Shown here: positions 10,958-22,695 of the stretch, piece after piece
How positions within the stretch are numbered: the first letter of the stretch is position 1
How the letters are laid out: the number at the start of each line of letters is the position of its first letter
DNA from: Strigamia acuminata
Lineage: Eukaryota; Arthropoda; Chilopoda; Geophilomorpha; Linotaeniidae
NCBI GenBank assembly: GCA_949358305.1
Contig: OX442314.1
Location: 23,181,060-23,245,059 of the forward strand
DNA length: 64,000 nucleotides
Direction of reading: 5' to 3'
Translations under genes and position numbers: made by a program
Notes under the pieces: generated by a model
What the model saw: only the letters and a program-made list of their open reading frames with translations
Database searches by the model: none
What the model was told of the DNA's origin: nothing

Positions 10958-13900
10958 TGAAATCTACAAAATTGGAAAAAGAAAAAAAAATTACAAATTA
11001 AAATAATTTTTCTCAATATAATTTTAATTAAAACATGAAATTTGATTTTTCCATTCATTAAACTTGAGTCAATTGCCACCAGGTCAATGTCCATCCTCGC
11101 TTTTCTTTAAATTAGCCACTACTTCTTTTAATTCTTCTTCCCAAACAACTGTACTGCAACTAGACTGGAGGTCACAGACCCCGAGGTAAGATCAAAGAAT
11201 GTGGAAGCAAAGGGGTTTATCTCAACAAATATCAACAGTGAAAAAAAAAAATGTAATAATGCAATAAAAAAATTGCTTCCCCAACGTTTATAATAGCCCC
11301 GGCTACTATTAATTTTTTTCCAAACTCAAAATGCAATTTTTGTGAAAATGGCGTCCAATTTGGGTGAAAAATAATCGAAAATTGCCAAATTTTGATAAAA
11401 AATGATCAAAAATGGCCAAATTTTGATAAAAAATGATCAAAAATGGCCAAATTTTGATGAAAAAATGATCAAAAATGGCCAAATTTTGACGAAAAATGAT
11501 CAAAAATGGCCAAATTTTGATGAAAAAATGATCAAAAATGGCCAAATTTTGACGAAAAATGTCAAAACACCCAATTTTTGGTTTAAAAAATGGTCAAAAA
11601 TTCGAAAATTTCAGTAAAAATGGTCAAAATAATCAAAAAGCACCAATTTTGAGTTTAAAAATTATCAGAAATCACAAATTATGGTCAAAAATGCTCAAAT
11701 ATTCTTATTTTTCCATATGTAAACTTCAAAAAATGTATTTTTCTATGTTATTTAAATTATTTACATATTTCTTATGGGCCTAAAAATATTCAAATTGTAA
11801 TTTTAGTCCCAATTTTTTTTTATTTCAATTTTTGGAATTTTTTTTTTGCAGATCTCACGGGGTTAAAAAAAAATTAATAACAGTTATTCCCAAACCACAT
11901 TTTTTTCTTCAAATTTATTATTTATTTTCATTAAAAAAAATATTGGCCACGTTAAGTCAGTGATCCCTCCTGGTCGTGGTTCTTGTAGAGGGCTTTGGAC
12001 TTTACCAAGGGCTAAACACCCTGAAGCAAGGTAAGCCAAGCAAAGCCCACAAATGGCATCAAAGCCCAAAGTCAAGGCCAAGAGACTCGATGCTGCAATA
12101 CAACCCAAAAGCCGGAAAGAAAAATTAAATTAAATGTAAAAAAAAAAAAATTAATAAAAGAAAAAATGTAAAAAAAAAAACTCTAATTACTTAACTCACT
12201 CCCCAGCCCCCATTTAATTATCCACAAAAATATTTGAATTTCTCACCCGAAATCATCAAAAACAACGATTAACTCAATTTCCTCTTTTTAATTCTGCACC
12301 TGTGTTGTTTTGTCGCATCTGGAAATTGACTACGATTGCAACAATAGATAAATAGATATAGGAAGTTGCATCACGGAATTCCTTCAACAATAGAGGCACA
12401 CGGGAACAAGTGCGCATGACGTAACAGGTCAGAGAAGTTTTATTTTTTTTCGGATATTTTCAGTTCACAAAATCTTATCCAAAAAAAATTTTTTTAAAAA
12501 AAAAAAAAAAATAACTATTTTATGTTCACATTCATTTCCGTCTTTAGTCCGGGCGATCGCCTTGACCCGTTCAAAATGCGGGGGTTGCTACATAAATTAT
12601 GGCGTCGCACACCCAAAAAAAAACGCCGAAAAACCCCGAAAAATGAACGAAACAAAAACAAAACAATTCCTTTAATTATCTTATCGACTTTAAAAAGATT
12701 TAAATGACAAATCCTTTTGGCCTTTTTTGAATTATCATTATTTTTCTGACTCACATATGTTTATTCAGTTTGGCCTCGCGTCGCTTCTCAACTTGCAGCA
12801 TAAGTTGTATGAATTACGACAAGTTGTTCGGGCATTCGTCGACACGAATTCCGCCCTCGTTTGGCCGAGTAAATGCGAATTCGCATCGGAAAAGTTGAAA
12901 ACTGACCAAAGTAGGCGGAAACGTGCGAGCGACGGCGCCGCATGTTTCTTTCCAGATGGTCGTCAAATATTTGCACTTACCGACTCGAAATCGTCGTTTT
13001 CCCAAACGTCATTTACTTCGTATAAATTGCCATCCATAGGGAATGAGTCCATCATGATCGAGATCCGTTGCCGAGGTCGAAAAGCCGGTTCAAGTAGGAG
13101 GAATATCCAAGTCGTTTCAGACGATCATCGCACGAGGCCGAAAAAGGAGGAGAAGAATCTAGTCCTGCGGAGTGATAGCGCGCTCGTGTGTGAAAATAGT
13201 TCTTATCCGGGTGGAGTCGGTAAAAGTTGTTTATTTCGGGCTGGAATTTTTGGGAAAAGGGTTTTTTAGTTGTCTCGTTGGTTCGATTAAATGTTTCGAT
13301 TCGAAAAGTTGGTTATGCGAGATTTTTTTTTATGTTTTCGCTAAATACCGGCTGCGGATGGTGATCGATGTTATATGTACACGGGGAAGTTTGTCATTGG
13401 TCGGTTTCGGGTCATGGGAAAAAAATGTGTAAAACTTCCAACTTAAACGGACGTTCACTATATAGTCATTCATAAAATTCATGAAATACGTAATAAAATG
13501 TTTTAGCAATCCGTGTTATATTTTATTACAGATTGAGAGTGCGGTATAATAGTGTAATTAATTAATAGAGCGTATCGTCGAAGATACACCTGTTGCACAC
13601 ACCTGACAACGGGTGATAAAAACTGACAATTATCTGTACCAAACCTGCAAAAAAAAAAATGTAAAGATTTTCTAATAAAAAAATTACTAAATTTCGTGGA
13701 AATCTACCATTATTTCCTTCCAGAGTTGCAAATAACTAATAAAATGCACGAACCAACACTTAAATGTAATTTATTTTATTAAAAACTTTGAAATTTTAAC
13801 TATTTACACAGATATGTACACAAATCTTATACAAAAACACACGAAACATTATATATTTTTATTTATAATACTCTATATAAGTTTATTTAAAGATTGTCTG

Positions 13901-13990
13901 CTTATGGTACCTATGGTACAATTTGGTTACATTTATCACAAATATCTTAAAGATATGAATACATTAAAAAAAATCCTCTTTTTTAAACAT
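10958..13990. other. CrebA upstream region
   Basis: An acceptor (TTTTGTAG) ends at 10967, just before the CrebA start, so at least one non-coding CrebA exon should lie upstream, but I could not place it. The segment holds the 32-bp minisatellite. At 11884-12100 a minus-strand open block follows an acceptor-like TTGTATTGCAG and ends near AATAAA (unassigned). A GC-richer, CpG-rich stretch at about 12530-13450 is a reasonable promoter or first-exon candidate. Open frames in that stretch show no domain and I do not call them genes. The 3' end of the CARF gene starts near 13990. Confidence 0.4.
11340..11570. repeat. About 32-bp tandem minisatellite upstream of CrebA
   Basis: A unit of about 31-33 bp reading roughly AAATGGCCAAATTTTGATGA followed by AAAAATGATCAA is repeated at least five times, alternating between GATGAAAAA and GACGAAAA variants. 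Both strands are open through it only because the unit lacks stops in some frames; the resulting peptide repeats are artefacts. Degenerate units continue to about 11700. Confidence 0.85.
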
Positions 13991-13995
13991 CACGC

Positions 13996-16579
13996 CTAGA
14001 AATTATTCTCGATCTGTACAACTTTCCCTTGTTCCATCATCGTAACCGTGAAAGTTCCGCTCGAATCTTCGTCCTCAATTTCTTGCAATTCATCACCGGT
14101 TTTTTCCTCCGTGTTATTTCTCTCCGGTAACGAAATCAAAGGGCCCTCGGATTCATTCATGACAGCTGCGCAGTGAAAATTTTTGATTCTGTGGAGCAGT
14201 TCTGGCGTAATTGTCGTGCTAACTTGAAAACTTCCGTCGGATAATTGCGTTTCTATCTGCGAGATCATTGAATTATCTCCTACAAAACAAATAAATCAAA
14301 GAAAAATACAGAAAAGTAATTAATTAAATCAAAATACCGGCTTCTTGGGGCGTTAATAAAGTAACCGTTATCATCTCCTGATTGAGTGCTGGAGACGCCT
14401 CGCACGAATCTTCGCCGGAACCGGAGTTTTCGTTTTCTAAATTCGATTCAATTAAAATGTGCTCTGATAGTTTTTCCATTTTCCCGCATTCTAGATCTTT
14501 CATGGCTTGGTATATTTGGTTTTGTATGCTGTGAACTGTCGGAAAGTAACTCAAATTGTGTCGTTCGGGTACTTGATCAACACTCTCAAATAGTGTTTGT
14601 TCAACGAATTTTCTATTTAAATTTTCAAAAAAAAATAAAAAATTAAAATAAATTAAATTTTTTTAATATTCAATCGCTTTTCTTTACCGAAGTTGTTTCC
14701 GAATGACGTAAACTCTAGTTTCGCCTTTCTGTACAAATTCGCGAATTTTTTCCGCGATTTTTGGATGGATCCGTGAGTTGATCGCGCTCAAAGAATTCAA
14801 ATCGTTTTCAATATTCAATATATTCTTCACTGGAGAAATGTTTTTACTCGCGCCTTTACCCAACTCGTGGAATTCATGCGCAGCTATCGTCGGCAACTGA
14901 ACGTACCATCTATTAACATCAAATAAAAAATAAAAAAAAATTAAATCAAATCGTACACGAAATTATTGAAATATTTACACCTTTCCTCGCCGTGTCCATC
15001 GAACCCTCTCATTTTGAGTTCTTGGAACGCTTTGTCCATGGCCGATCGCAAATGTTTTCTATCCGTGTTCGACATGTCGACGATATATTCGGGAAACTTG
15101 CAAACACGTTTAATGTAAATTCTTGCGGGGCAAGTCTGCTTAAACATGCTTTTCGAGACGCCTTCGTTTTGTCGTTTTGACTGTCCTCTGCGTCTGGGAC
15201 CGAACTGGCATTCCATCACAATGGCACGACTTCCTAAATAAACGTTTAAACAACAAATAATTTGATAAATTCTTAAAGGATTAATTTACCGGAATTGATA
15301 AAAGGTATTCCGTCGAAAGGAACGTATTGCGATTTCCACATAAGCCTCGTTGAGTTGCGCTGCGAAGCTGGTGATTGCCGCGTGCCCCAGAAACTTTGGG
15401 TTTGTTGTTTGTGAAATGTTAGGGTTAAATCTAATTCCGGTTCGCTCGCGATCCAGCCACGATACGAGTCGCCGATAACCTGAAGTTGTAAAATAATGTT
15501 TGTTAAAAAATTAAATTTGTTATTTGTTGTGTGGATTTGTTCGAAGGACCTCGCAATCTCGTAATTTTAAAGCCCAACTGGGAGTGTCGACGGGTAAAGA
15601 CCGGGTAGATAATGGATTTGATAGTAACATGGAAGTGAGTGTGTCGCTACTCAAAATACTATTGGAGTCCAATTCGTTGCTTAATTCGCATTCATCTTGA
15701 ATTACTAAAAAAGTAGAAATTAAATAAATTTAAATAAATTATTGAATTATATTTAAAATTACAATTTTGTATTAAAAAAATTAAATTTTTGATCAGAAAA
15801 AGTGCATTTTTGAGGGGAAAATGCAAGTTTTGACAGAAATAATGCATTTCTGTGGAGAAAAATGTATATTTCCGAAAAAATTTAATTTTAGAAAAAAAAT
15901 TAATTTGACCAGGAAAAAAGCAATTAAACACCGGGAAAAAAATGCATTTTTGAAGAGAAAAAATGTAATTTGACGGGTAAAATTGCGTTTTGACAGGTAA
16001 AAATGCAATTTTTGACAGGGAAAAAATGCCTTTGAGAAAAAAATGTAATTTGAAGAGAAAAAATACAATTTGACAGGGGAAATTGCAATTCTGACGGAGA
16101 AAAAAATGCATTTTTAGGCTTAAATTTTGAGTCTTTATAGAAATAATTGAACAAAAACTGCATGACGAGTCTTCGCTAGCACCGAACGAGCAATCATATC
16201 AAATCAAATCAAAAAAATTTCCATCAATTTACATTCTCCTCGAGACGATTCCGTCTGATCAACCGCAATAATATGAGTCACGTCCGAATTGCCATCTGAA
16301 GGAAGCACTTGCCAAATCTTCCCAGTTAATTCACTCGCAACTGTAAATCAAAACAACAAAAAAATATATAAATAAAAACATTTATTTAATCAATTATTCA
16401 AGTCTATAACTGTTTGGATTATCCTCGTTATTCCCATCGTCCGGAGTCGCCACCGTAATGACAATGCCATCGAGGGATCGAAGTGTTTCCGCATTTAATA
16501 TGTGACCAGTTTGCAATATGTGAAGTGGTTGATCATCTGGCAGCATCGGTTCATCACTGCCTGGAATAGATGCTTCCAT
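13996..16579 (-). CDS. CARF: Calcium-responsive transcription factor (CARF/ALS2CR8 family)
   Basis: Nine coding exons on the minus strand: 16579 to about 16401, 16340-16233, 15704-15550, 15479-15290, 15233-14981, 14909-14688, 14612-14338 and 14279-13996, with one donor (near 16400) weak. The diagnostic part is in the middle: [54 protein letters not shown] and [19 protein letters not shown]. This matches the ALS2CR8/CARF DNA-binding region with its conserved FGPRRR and CPARIYIK blocks. The ends are acidic and disordered. In mammals CARF binds calcium-response elements and activates neuronal genes such as Bdnf; the insect role is inferred only. The ATG at 16579 directly follows an acceptor (TTGCCCAG), so a 5' UTR exon lies toward the Mdm2 side. 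Exon count by eye may be off by one. Confidence 0.8.
15785..16125. repeat. Degenerate AAATGCATTTTTGA-type tandem repeat in CARF intron
   Basis: Units of about 20-26 bp containing GAAAAAATGCA and ATTTTTGACAGGG are repeated about a dozen times with drift between 15785 and 16125. The array fills the intron between the exons ending at 16233 and starting at 15704. Long minus-strand open frames here encode only phenylalanine/serine/lysine-rich repeats and are not genes. Confidence 0.7.
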
Positions 16580-17257
16580 CTGGGCAAAATAAACATAACA
16601 AATGGATTAAATAAAAACATTTTCGCGTGTGGGTCATTTAATTCAAACTGTGGAAATATTTTAACGAAGTTTGCTGAATTATCAGAGGACAAAATGCCTA
16701 GAAAAATTCAAAAACTGCTGATATTGAAAGTGAGGGCAATAGAATGAAAACGAGTCACCAACCTCGCAATGAAACCAGTCGTTTTGAGGAATGATCGAGG
16801 CGCTAAGTACAGGACGACACCCAATAGTGCGCAAAATTGTACCTTTTTACATTATTAGCTCAAATTATAATTAGTAAGACCAAAAAAACTTTGGTTTGGC
16901 CCCGCATATGTCATTCCCCGACATTAAACGCTTGTTTTAGCTCTACCAAGTTGTTTAATTAAAAACACAATCTGTGTTGTTTGTGCCCCGAGAGAGGAAT
17001 TCGTCCTCGCGATTGGCTCAAATTCATCACGTGGTAGTAACAAACGTGCCCAAACGTGTCTAAAAGTTAACCAAGACCGTGTTTTGTTCTGTACCACAAC
17101 TACAAATCAAGAATGGATACCAAACTGTTTAATCGTCTCACATATTTTGTGTTTAAATCTTAGTTAAGGTAATTTAGTGCCACTGGTATATATCACTAGC
17201 AATTCCCATTCACAATAAGAAATATAATCATACATCGAGCAACAACAAACAACTAAA
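16580..17257. promoter_or_regulatory. Shared CARF-Mdm2 divergent promoter region
   Basis: About 680 bp separate the CARF and Mdm2 start codons, which face away from each other. Leader exons of both genes must fit here; an acceptor ends at 16580 for CARF. The segment is GC-richer than nearby introns around 16740-17100. No TATA box or initiator could be assigned with confidence. Confidence 0.5.
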
Positions 17258-19100
17258 ATGAATTCGATTGCAAATCGCAGCACGGAAGGGACACCAGTGG
17301 TACAACAGGTACGAAAACAAATGTGGCGTATATTCTATATTCAATAACACATTAATTTGAATTTTTAGTACACCGTTAAACCAGAACTACTTAATCTTTT
17401 CGAAACAGTCGGTGCGCAAGGAAAAATGTATTTCTCCATATCTGAAGTAAATATTAATTTATCTATCGGCCATTTGTGATAAATTTTTTTTAAAAAATAA
17501 TTCAATTTTCTGTTTTTTAGTTGAAATTTTTCCTTGGTGAGTATATTAAAACGAAGCATTTACTTGATCCATCAAACTGCCTTAGTATCAATGCCGCAAA
17601 CGACCCGTTGGGACAGGTATTTGGACAAGATAAATTCCATGCTCTGTGGGCGCTGTGAGTATTATTATTTATTTGTATATATATTTTTTTTTTTTTAATT
17701 TCATAAATTCTTTCCTTGTTTTAGAAAACGGTTGCATTCTTTTTTAATACCCTTAGGAACTGCAGCAGGTGAATAACTTTACAAACCTATTCTTTGGGTT
17801 AGCACATTGTAACACCTGTTGAGTTTTTAATTAATTAAAAAAATATCTAATTTTCTCATAAATTAATTTTATTTTGTGTGAAATTTTGTAATTTCGGGTT
17901 TTGTTTATGTTTTTAGATAGTGGGGTCGATAGTGGGAACAGCCAATGCACTTCGGAACCAGATGATAACGCTCTGAAAAGGAAATCCGATGATGGTAATT
18001 AGCTAATTCCGTCTTTTGTTATATTTCTTTTAAGATTTGAGATTAAAATTTTGTTTTATACGGAACAGATATTGTTAATGCAAATGTAAAAAAAGTTTGT
18101 TCCGATTATTTCTTCAATATTTGTCTTCCACCAAAGCCAGATAGCGAAACCGAAACTATTTACAGCTTACAGGTATTAAAAAATTAAGGAATTTTGTTTA
18201 CATTTCAAAAATAACTGGAAATAGGGTTACGAAACGGCCGTTGCGAAAGATTCATCGGATGATGACGAATTCTTTTCGAACGGATGCAACGACGGCGACG
18301 ACGATAATGCCGTTCTGACAGAATGGGAGAACGACATCGATCCTGTGGAAGGTGACACGGACTTGGAGTTTGAATACGAAATATCTTCGTTACCGTCTGA
18401 TCTGGATTCGGACTCGGCACCATCTGTAGGAGACGCCGTGGTACTATTTTTTAAAAATTAAAGAAAAAATTATTTTGCTTATTTTTTTAAAAAAATATAT
18501 TAATTTTTTCAGGAATTTATCTATAAAACGGCCGAAACTGACATTGATTTTTGGGCAGATTCGAGCAATTGTCAAGAGGACACAACCGACAGTGAAGATC
18601 CAGATATCACCGACTGTGACAAATGGATGTGTAAAAACTGCAAAAGTCTTAACGCCCCAACCATAAGAAACTGTGAAAAATGTTGGCAATTACGACACAA
18701 TTGGCTACCCCAAAACCGGCGCAGACCACCGAAAAGATTGAGAAAGAAACGGAAACGAGACAGCCAAAGAAGAAGGAATCGAACAAACGCATTCAAGGTG
18801 ACTAAAATCACAAAACACAAATTCTATTCGAACTAAACCTTCATTTTCTCGCAGCAAATGGAACTGCAGACCGCCAGCGAACCAATGGAAGGGACATCGG
18901 CCGAAGATCCAACAAACAAATCAAACGAATCGTTGTGCGTGATGTGTTTCGATCGCCCATGCGACGGCTGCATCGTGCACGGAAGTACCGGGCACATGGT
19001 TGGCTGTTATAAATGTTTGAAAATGCTCAAACATGGCGACAAGCCCTGCCCTATATGTAGGGCTCCGATACTAAAAGTTATTCGCGTGTTCAAAGAATAA
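17258..19100 (+). CDS. Mdm2: Mdm2-like E3 ubiquitin ligase, complete
   Basis: Nine exons join in frame: 17258-17308, 17369-17446, 17521-17654, 17725-17768, 17917-17994, 18069-18172, 18225-18440, 18513-18797 and 18855-19100, giving 411 residues. The N-terminal part (YTVKPELLNLFETVGAQGKM, then LKFFLGEYIKTKHLLDP) is the SWIB-type p53-binding domain. An acidic, aspartate-rich middle follows. A RanBP2-type zinc finger has WMCKNCKSLNAPTIRNCEKC. The C-terminal RING has CVMCFDRPCDGCIVHGSTGH and GCYKCLKMLKHGDKPCPICR and ends nine residues after the last cysteine pair, as in vertebrate MDM2. The family ubiquitinates p53 and itself, working as a dimer through the RING tail. All domains are present, so this should be a working p53 regulator. 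Drosophila has no Mdm2, which argues against a fly. Confidence 0.93.
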
Positions 19101-19303
19101 AAAAAAAAATAAAAAAGATTTTTATTTTACTTTAAGAAAAAAAATAAAGAAAAAATTATTTCATTTTCAAATATTTAATCCAAGAAAAATCAATTCATTA
19201 TATATATACATAATACTTTAAAGAAGTAAATTAAATATTTACAACTAAGTTGCACAAACACTTTAAAAATATATATATATATATATGCACCGATCAAAGC
19301 ACG

Positions 19304-22300
19304 TTACGCATTTTCGTCAAATGTATCGTCGTCGTCGTCGTCGTCTAAAGAGAACTCTATTCCCTTATCTATCACTTGATTATCCGCAGTCTGACCACAT
19401 TTTTCACTTTCTTCCGACTCCGCGACCAAAGCTAATTCACCCTGTTCCGTAACCATAGCGACCCTCGTAGTTCCATCTTCATTGGTATAAATAGTCAATT
19501 GTCCACTGGAATTCACAACCTGCGAATGAGGGATATGGTGCAGTTTTCCGTCAGTCAACACAATCTGACCACTCGCCGCCAGTTCACTTAGAGTGGCCAC
19601 GGAACCGTCGGGCAACGCTACAGTCGTGTCGGAAACGTCCTCCAGCTGCCCCTCCGAGGCCACGTTGGCCCCGTCGTTTCCTTCCGAAGTTCCGGACACC
19701 AAATCGGATTCGTTGAACGCCGGGTCCATGAGGAATAATTCGCATTGACCGTTGGCTTGATGTTCCTGCAAGACACCGATTAAATTTAATTTTAAAATTT
19801 AAAACAAAATCAAAATTCAAACCTTCATAAGTGCATCCGTTTTAAATGCGTGTCTACAGCGCTCGCAAATGATCGTGTTGCTATCGCTGTGTTTACGTTC
19901 GATGTGTTTCCGAATGTCGGTGTAAGTGTAGCCTAAAAAATCGCACACACCGCACACGTAGTCGCGCTGTCCTTTATGTCTGAAATTTAAATTTAAAATC
20001 AAAACTACAAACAACAAATGTATAAACATCGAACCTTTTAACGTGGAGTTCCTTATTCTTGATGTGACGGAACGTTTTGCCACACACTTCGCACGTATGT
20101 TTCGGTTCTTCGTGGATCAACATGTGTTTGGTAATATCGGATTTCTCGCACCCCCTGTCAACCATCACCGATTTAATCGTTTATACAATTAAACTAATTA
20201 ATTAATTACCTATATTCGCAGAGTGTGCACTTGTACGGTTTATCGGGATCGTGAGTCCGTAAGTGTCTTTTTAAATGAGCTTTCCTAGAGAATGTTTTCG
20301 TACAAACTGGGCACTCAAAAAGTACTTCAGGCGGCATATGTACCATTTTCATGTGCATTTTTAAGATGTAGTGGTCTTTATAAGACTTTCCGCACACCTC
20401 GCACGAGCAGCCCGTGTCGCTGTGCCGATACATGTGTCGTTTTATCATATACGCGTGTTCCGCCGTGTGGTTGCATACGTCACAAATGCATTTCGGATGA
20501 CTTTCCTACGAAAGAATAAAACAAACGGAAATCAGCGCGAAAAGAACTCAACTTTTAATTGAAAAATAAATTATTTGGACATACTTTATAATGAGCATAT
20601 AATTCGTCCTCTTGTAACGCTAAATACGAACAACACTTGCAACGATAAACATCGTCGGGATGACTCGACAGATGTTCTTGGTATTGTTGCGGGTAATAAG
20701 CCTGAAAGTCGCACTTCGGACACCGCAATTTTTCCAAGTCATTTTCAGATGCTTTTAAACCTTTCAATTAAATTTTTACAATTTAATTATAAATAATTTT
20801 TTTTTTATTATTTTAAAGTTGTCAACTGCCTTCACCTATTTTTATTGGCGTTTCCGGTTTATTTAGAAGCAACGGTACCACGCTGTCCGGCAACGGGATA
20901 ACGGACGTTCCGGTCCCCGCACATTCCTTTACTTCTTCCGCATCCTCGACCATTTTCTCATTCGTCGCATCGGTCAAACTAACATCGGTCGACGTAGTCA
21001 CTTTTTCACTCGTTTCCGACACGTCCAACTGAACGCTCATTTCGTCCTCCTGATTTATATTATCGTCTAATTCCGTATCTTTAACCATTTCCGCCTGATT
21101 TTCCTCCTCTTTGCAGTTCGCGGGCGAAAGATTCGTCGACACTGGACGCGGAGCAATTGCTACCGGAATTTTATTCTGTTGCGTCGGGAATATCGTTTGG
21201 TTTGGCGGCAAATTCAACGACTCCGCGATGTTTTGCGCGACACTTTGCACCGTAACGCCGGGCGGTAAATTGGCCGTGGGTACTTGAATCATCACGGTTT
21301 GTCCTTCCGGAAAATGAATAAGAAAAGATTGAGTTTGTGACGTTTCGGGCTTGCTGCCGTAACGACGTGGTCGTCCCCGACCTCGTTTAGCTAAAAAAAA
21401 AAAAAAGAAATGAATTAAATAAATAAATAATTTGATTAATTTAAATTCATTATTTTGACTCAACCTGGTTGTAATAAACTGACGAACGGTCGGTTGGCCT
21501 GAACGGGTGATCCGCCGCGTTTTGGACGCCCACCACGTCCACGTCCGAGTCGCTTCTTCAAAGGCGGTTCATCATCATCCTCGTCGCCGTCATCCTCATC
21601 ATCCTCGCTCGTTCCTTCCAATTTCAAAACGCCAGTTTCATAGTCTTAAAAAATTAATACAAATAAATTTAATTCTTTTTTTTTCTTGTTATTATTATTA
21701 GTATTAAAAAACCGTTTAATTGACGCGTCATTTTCCGTCTCCTGGTGCTCCTTTTAACTATTTCTCCAGCTGTAATGAAATAAAATCTTTCAAGTTAAAG
21801 TTTTTAACATAAAAAAAAATCGTTACCTTCGTTCGATCTTTCTATTAACCCCTTTTCGTAATCATCCAACGCATCATTTTCCTCATCCATCGCTCCAGCG
21901 TCCTGAGATTGAGAATCGTCGTCACCCCCAACACCGCTGTTGTCATCCGGTTTAATTTTCCTGTAAAATAAATTTAAAAACAATAAAAACAACCCCAAAT
22001 TTATTCCTTTTATTGCATTACCGTGGCCTGCCCCTCTTTTTCCTCGGTTTTTCAGGCTCCTTGATCGGATATGCAAACAACTGTCCAGTTTCAGTGTTTT
22101 GTTGCAGAACGCACTTCTGCCCGTTGACCACAATCAACGAATTATGACACAATTGAATTGGATTAGAAACATCAATAACAACAGTGTTTTCTTCTTCGTT
22201 CGTGTTATTATCGGCCGAATAACTCTTCTCTTCAGCCCCAGTCTCCTCGTCTTCTTCGGCATCCAACAACAAACTTTCCTCCTCATTAACTAATAATTTA

Positions 22301-22695
22301 CTCGGCGATTCCTTCTTCGGCGACATCAAAACTATATCGTTCTCCTCGCTCGTCGGTAAATCGTTAATTTCACTCTGCGTAAGCACACGTTCGATGTTGT
22401 AAGCAACGGATCCGTCAGATAAGCAGACGTGGTCACTTAGTGATAAATTATTGTCTTCTAAAGCACTTCCTTCGACTACAGTTTGGTTGTTTTGGTTGTT
22501 TTGGTTGGTGAATTCGGCCAAACACTGCACTAATTCGTTCGATGAGATGCCCATTAATGCCGGCAACGAATTGGTGGTGACGTTTTTAGTCTGAGTTGTT
22601 GTTGCTGTCATTTCACTGTTTAAAATTATAGTTGTCGTATTGTTGTCCATACCAGTCACGGTTAACGTTACTTGGTCGTTACAATCTTCCATCAT
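19304..22695 (-). CDS. C2H2 zinc-finger protein with three AT-hooks
   Basis: Ten exons on the minus strand (22695-22022, 21960-21827, 21769-21713, 21644-21465, 21390-20836, 20760-20585, 20505-20210, about 20156-20036, 19981-19823 and 19771-19304) give roughly 940 residues. AT-hooks are seen at PRKKRGRPR, GRGRGGRPKRG and KRGRGRPRRYG. Nine fingers follow, for example CPVCTKTFSRKAHLKRHLRTH-like and CEVCGKTFRHIKNKELHVKRH-like units. The first two are atypical, and the last is of C2HC form (CERCRHAFKTDALMKEH). The N-terminus is rich in asparagine, threonine and acidic residues. The C-terminus carries VALPDGSVATL and a run of aspartates before the TAA. It is a nuclear DNA-binding regulator that probably contacts AT-rich DNA. 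I could not tie it to a named family. The donor after the small exon at 21713 is weak. Confidence 0.8.

Noticed and set aside
11309-11783. Repeated open frames on both strands
   Set aside because: They translate the 32-bp minisatellite; there is no start context or domain.
11884-12108. Minus-strand 74-codon frame after an acceptor-like site, with a plus-strand donor in the same place
   Set aside because: Signals point both ways and no family matches; kept only as part of the CrebA upstream region.
12727-13269. 180-codon plus-strand open frame
   Set aside because: No recognisable domain, low-complexity composition and no splice or start context; more likely an open run in a CpG-rich promoter or leader region.
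15692-16163. Overlapping minus-strand frames of 79-139 codons rich in F, S and K
   Set aside because: They are translations of the degenerate tandem repeat in a CARF intron.
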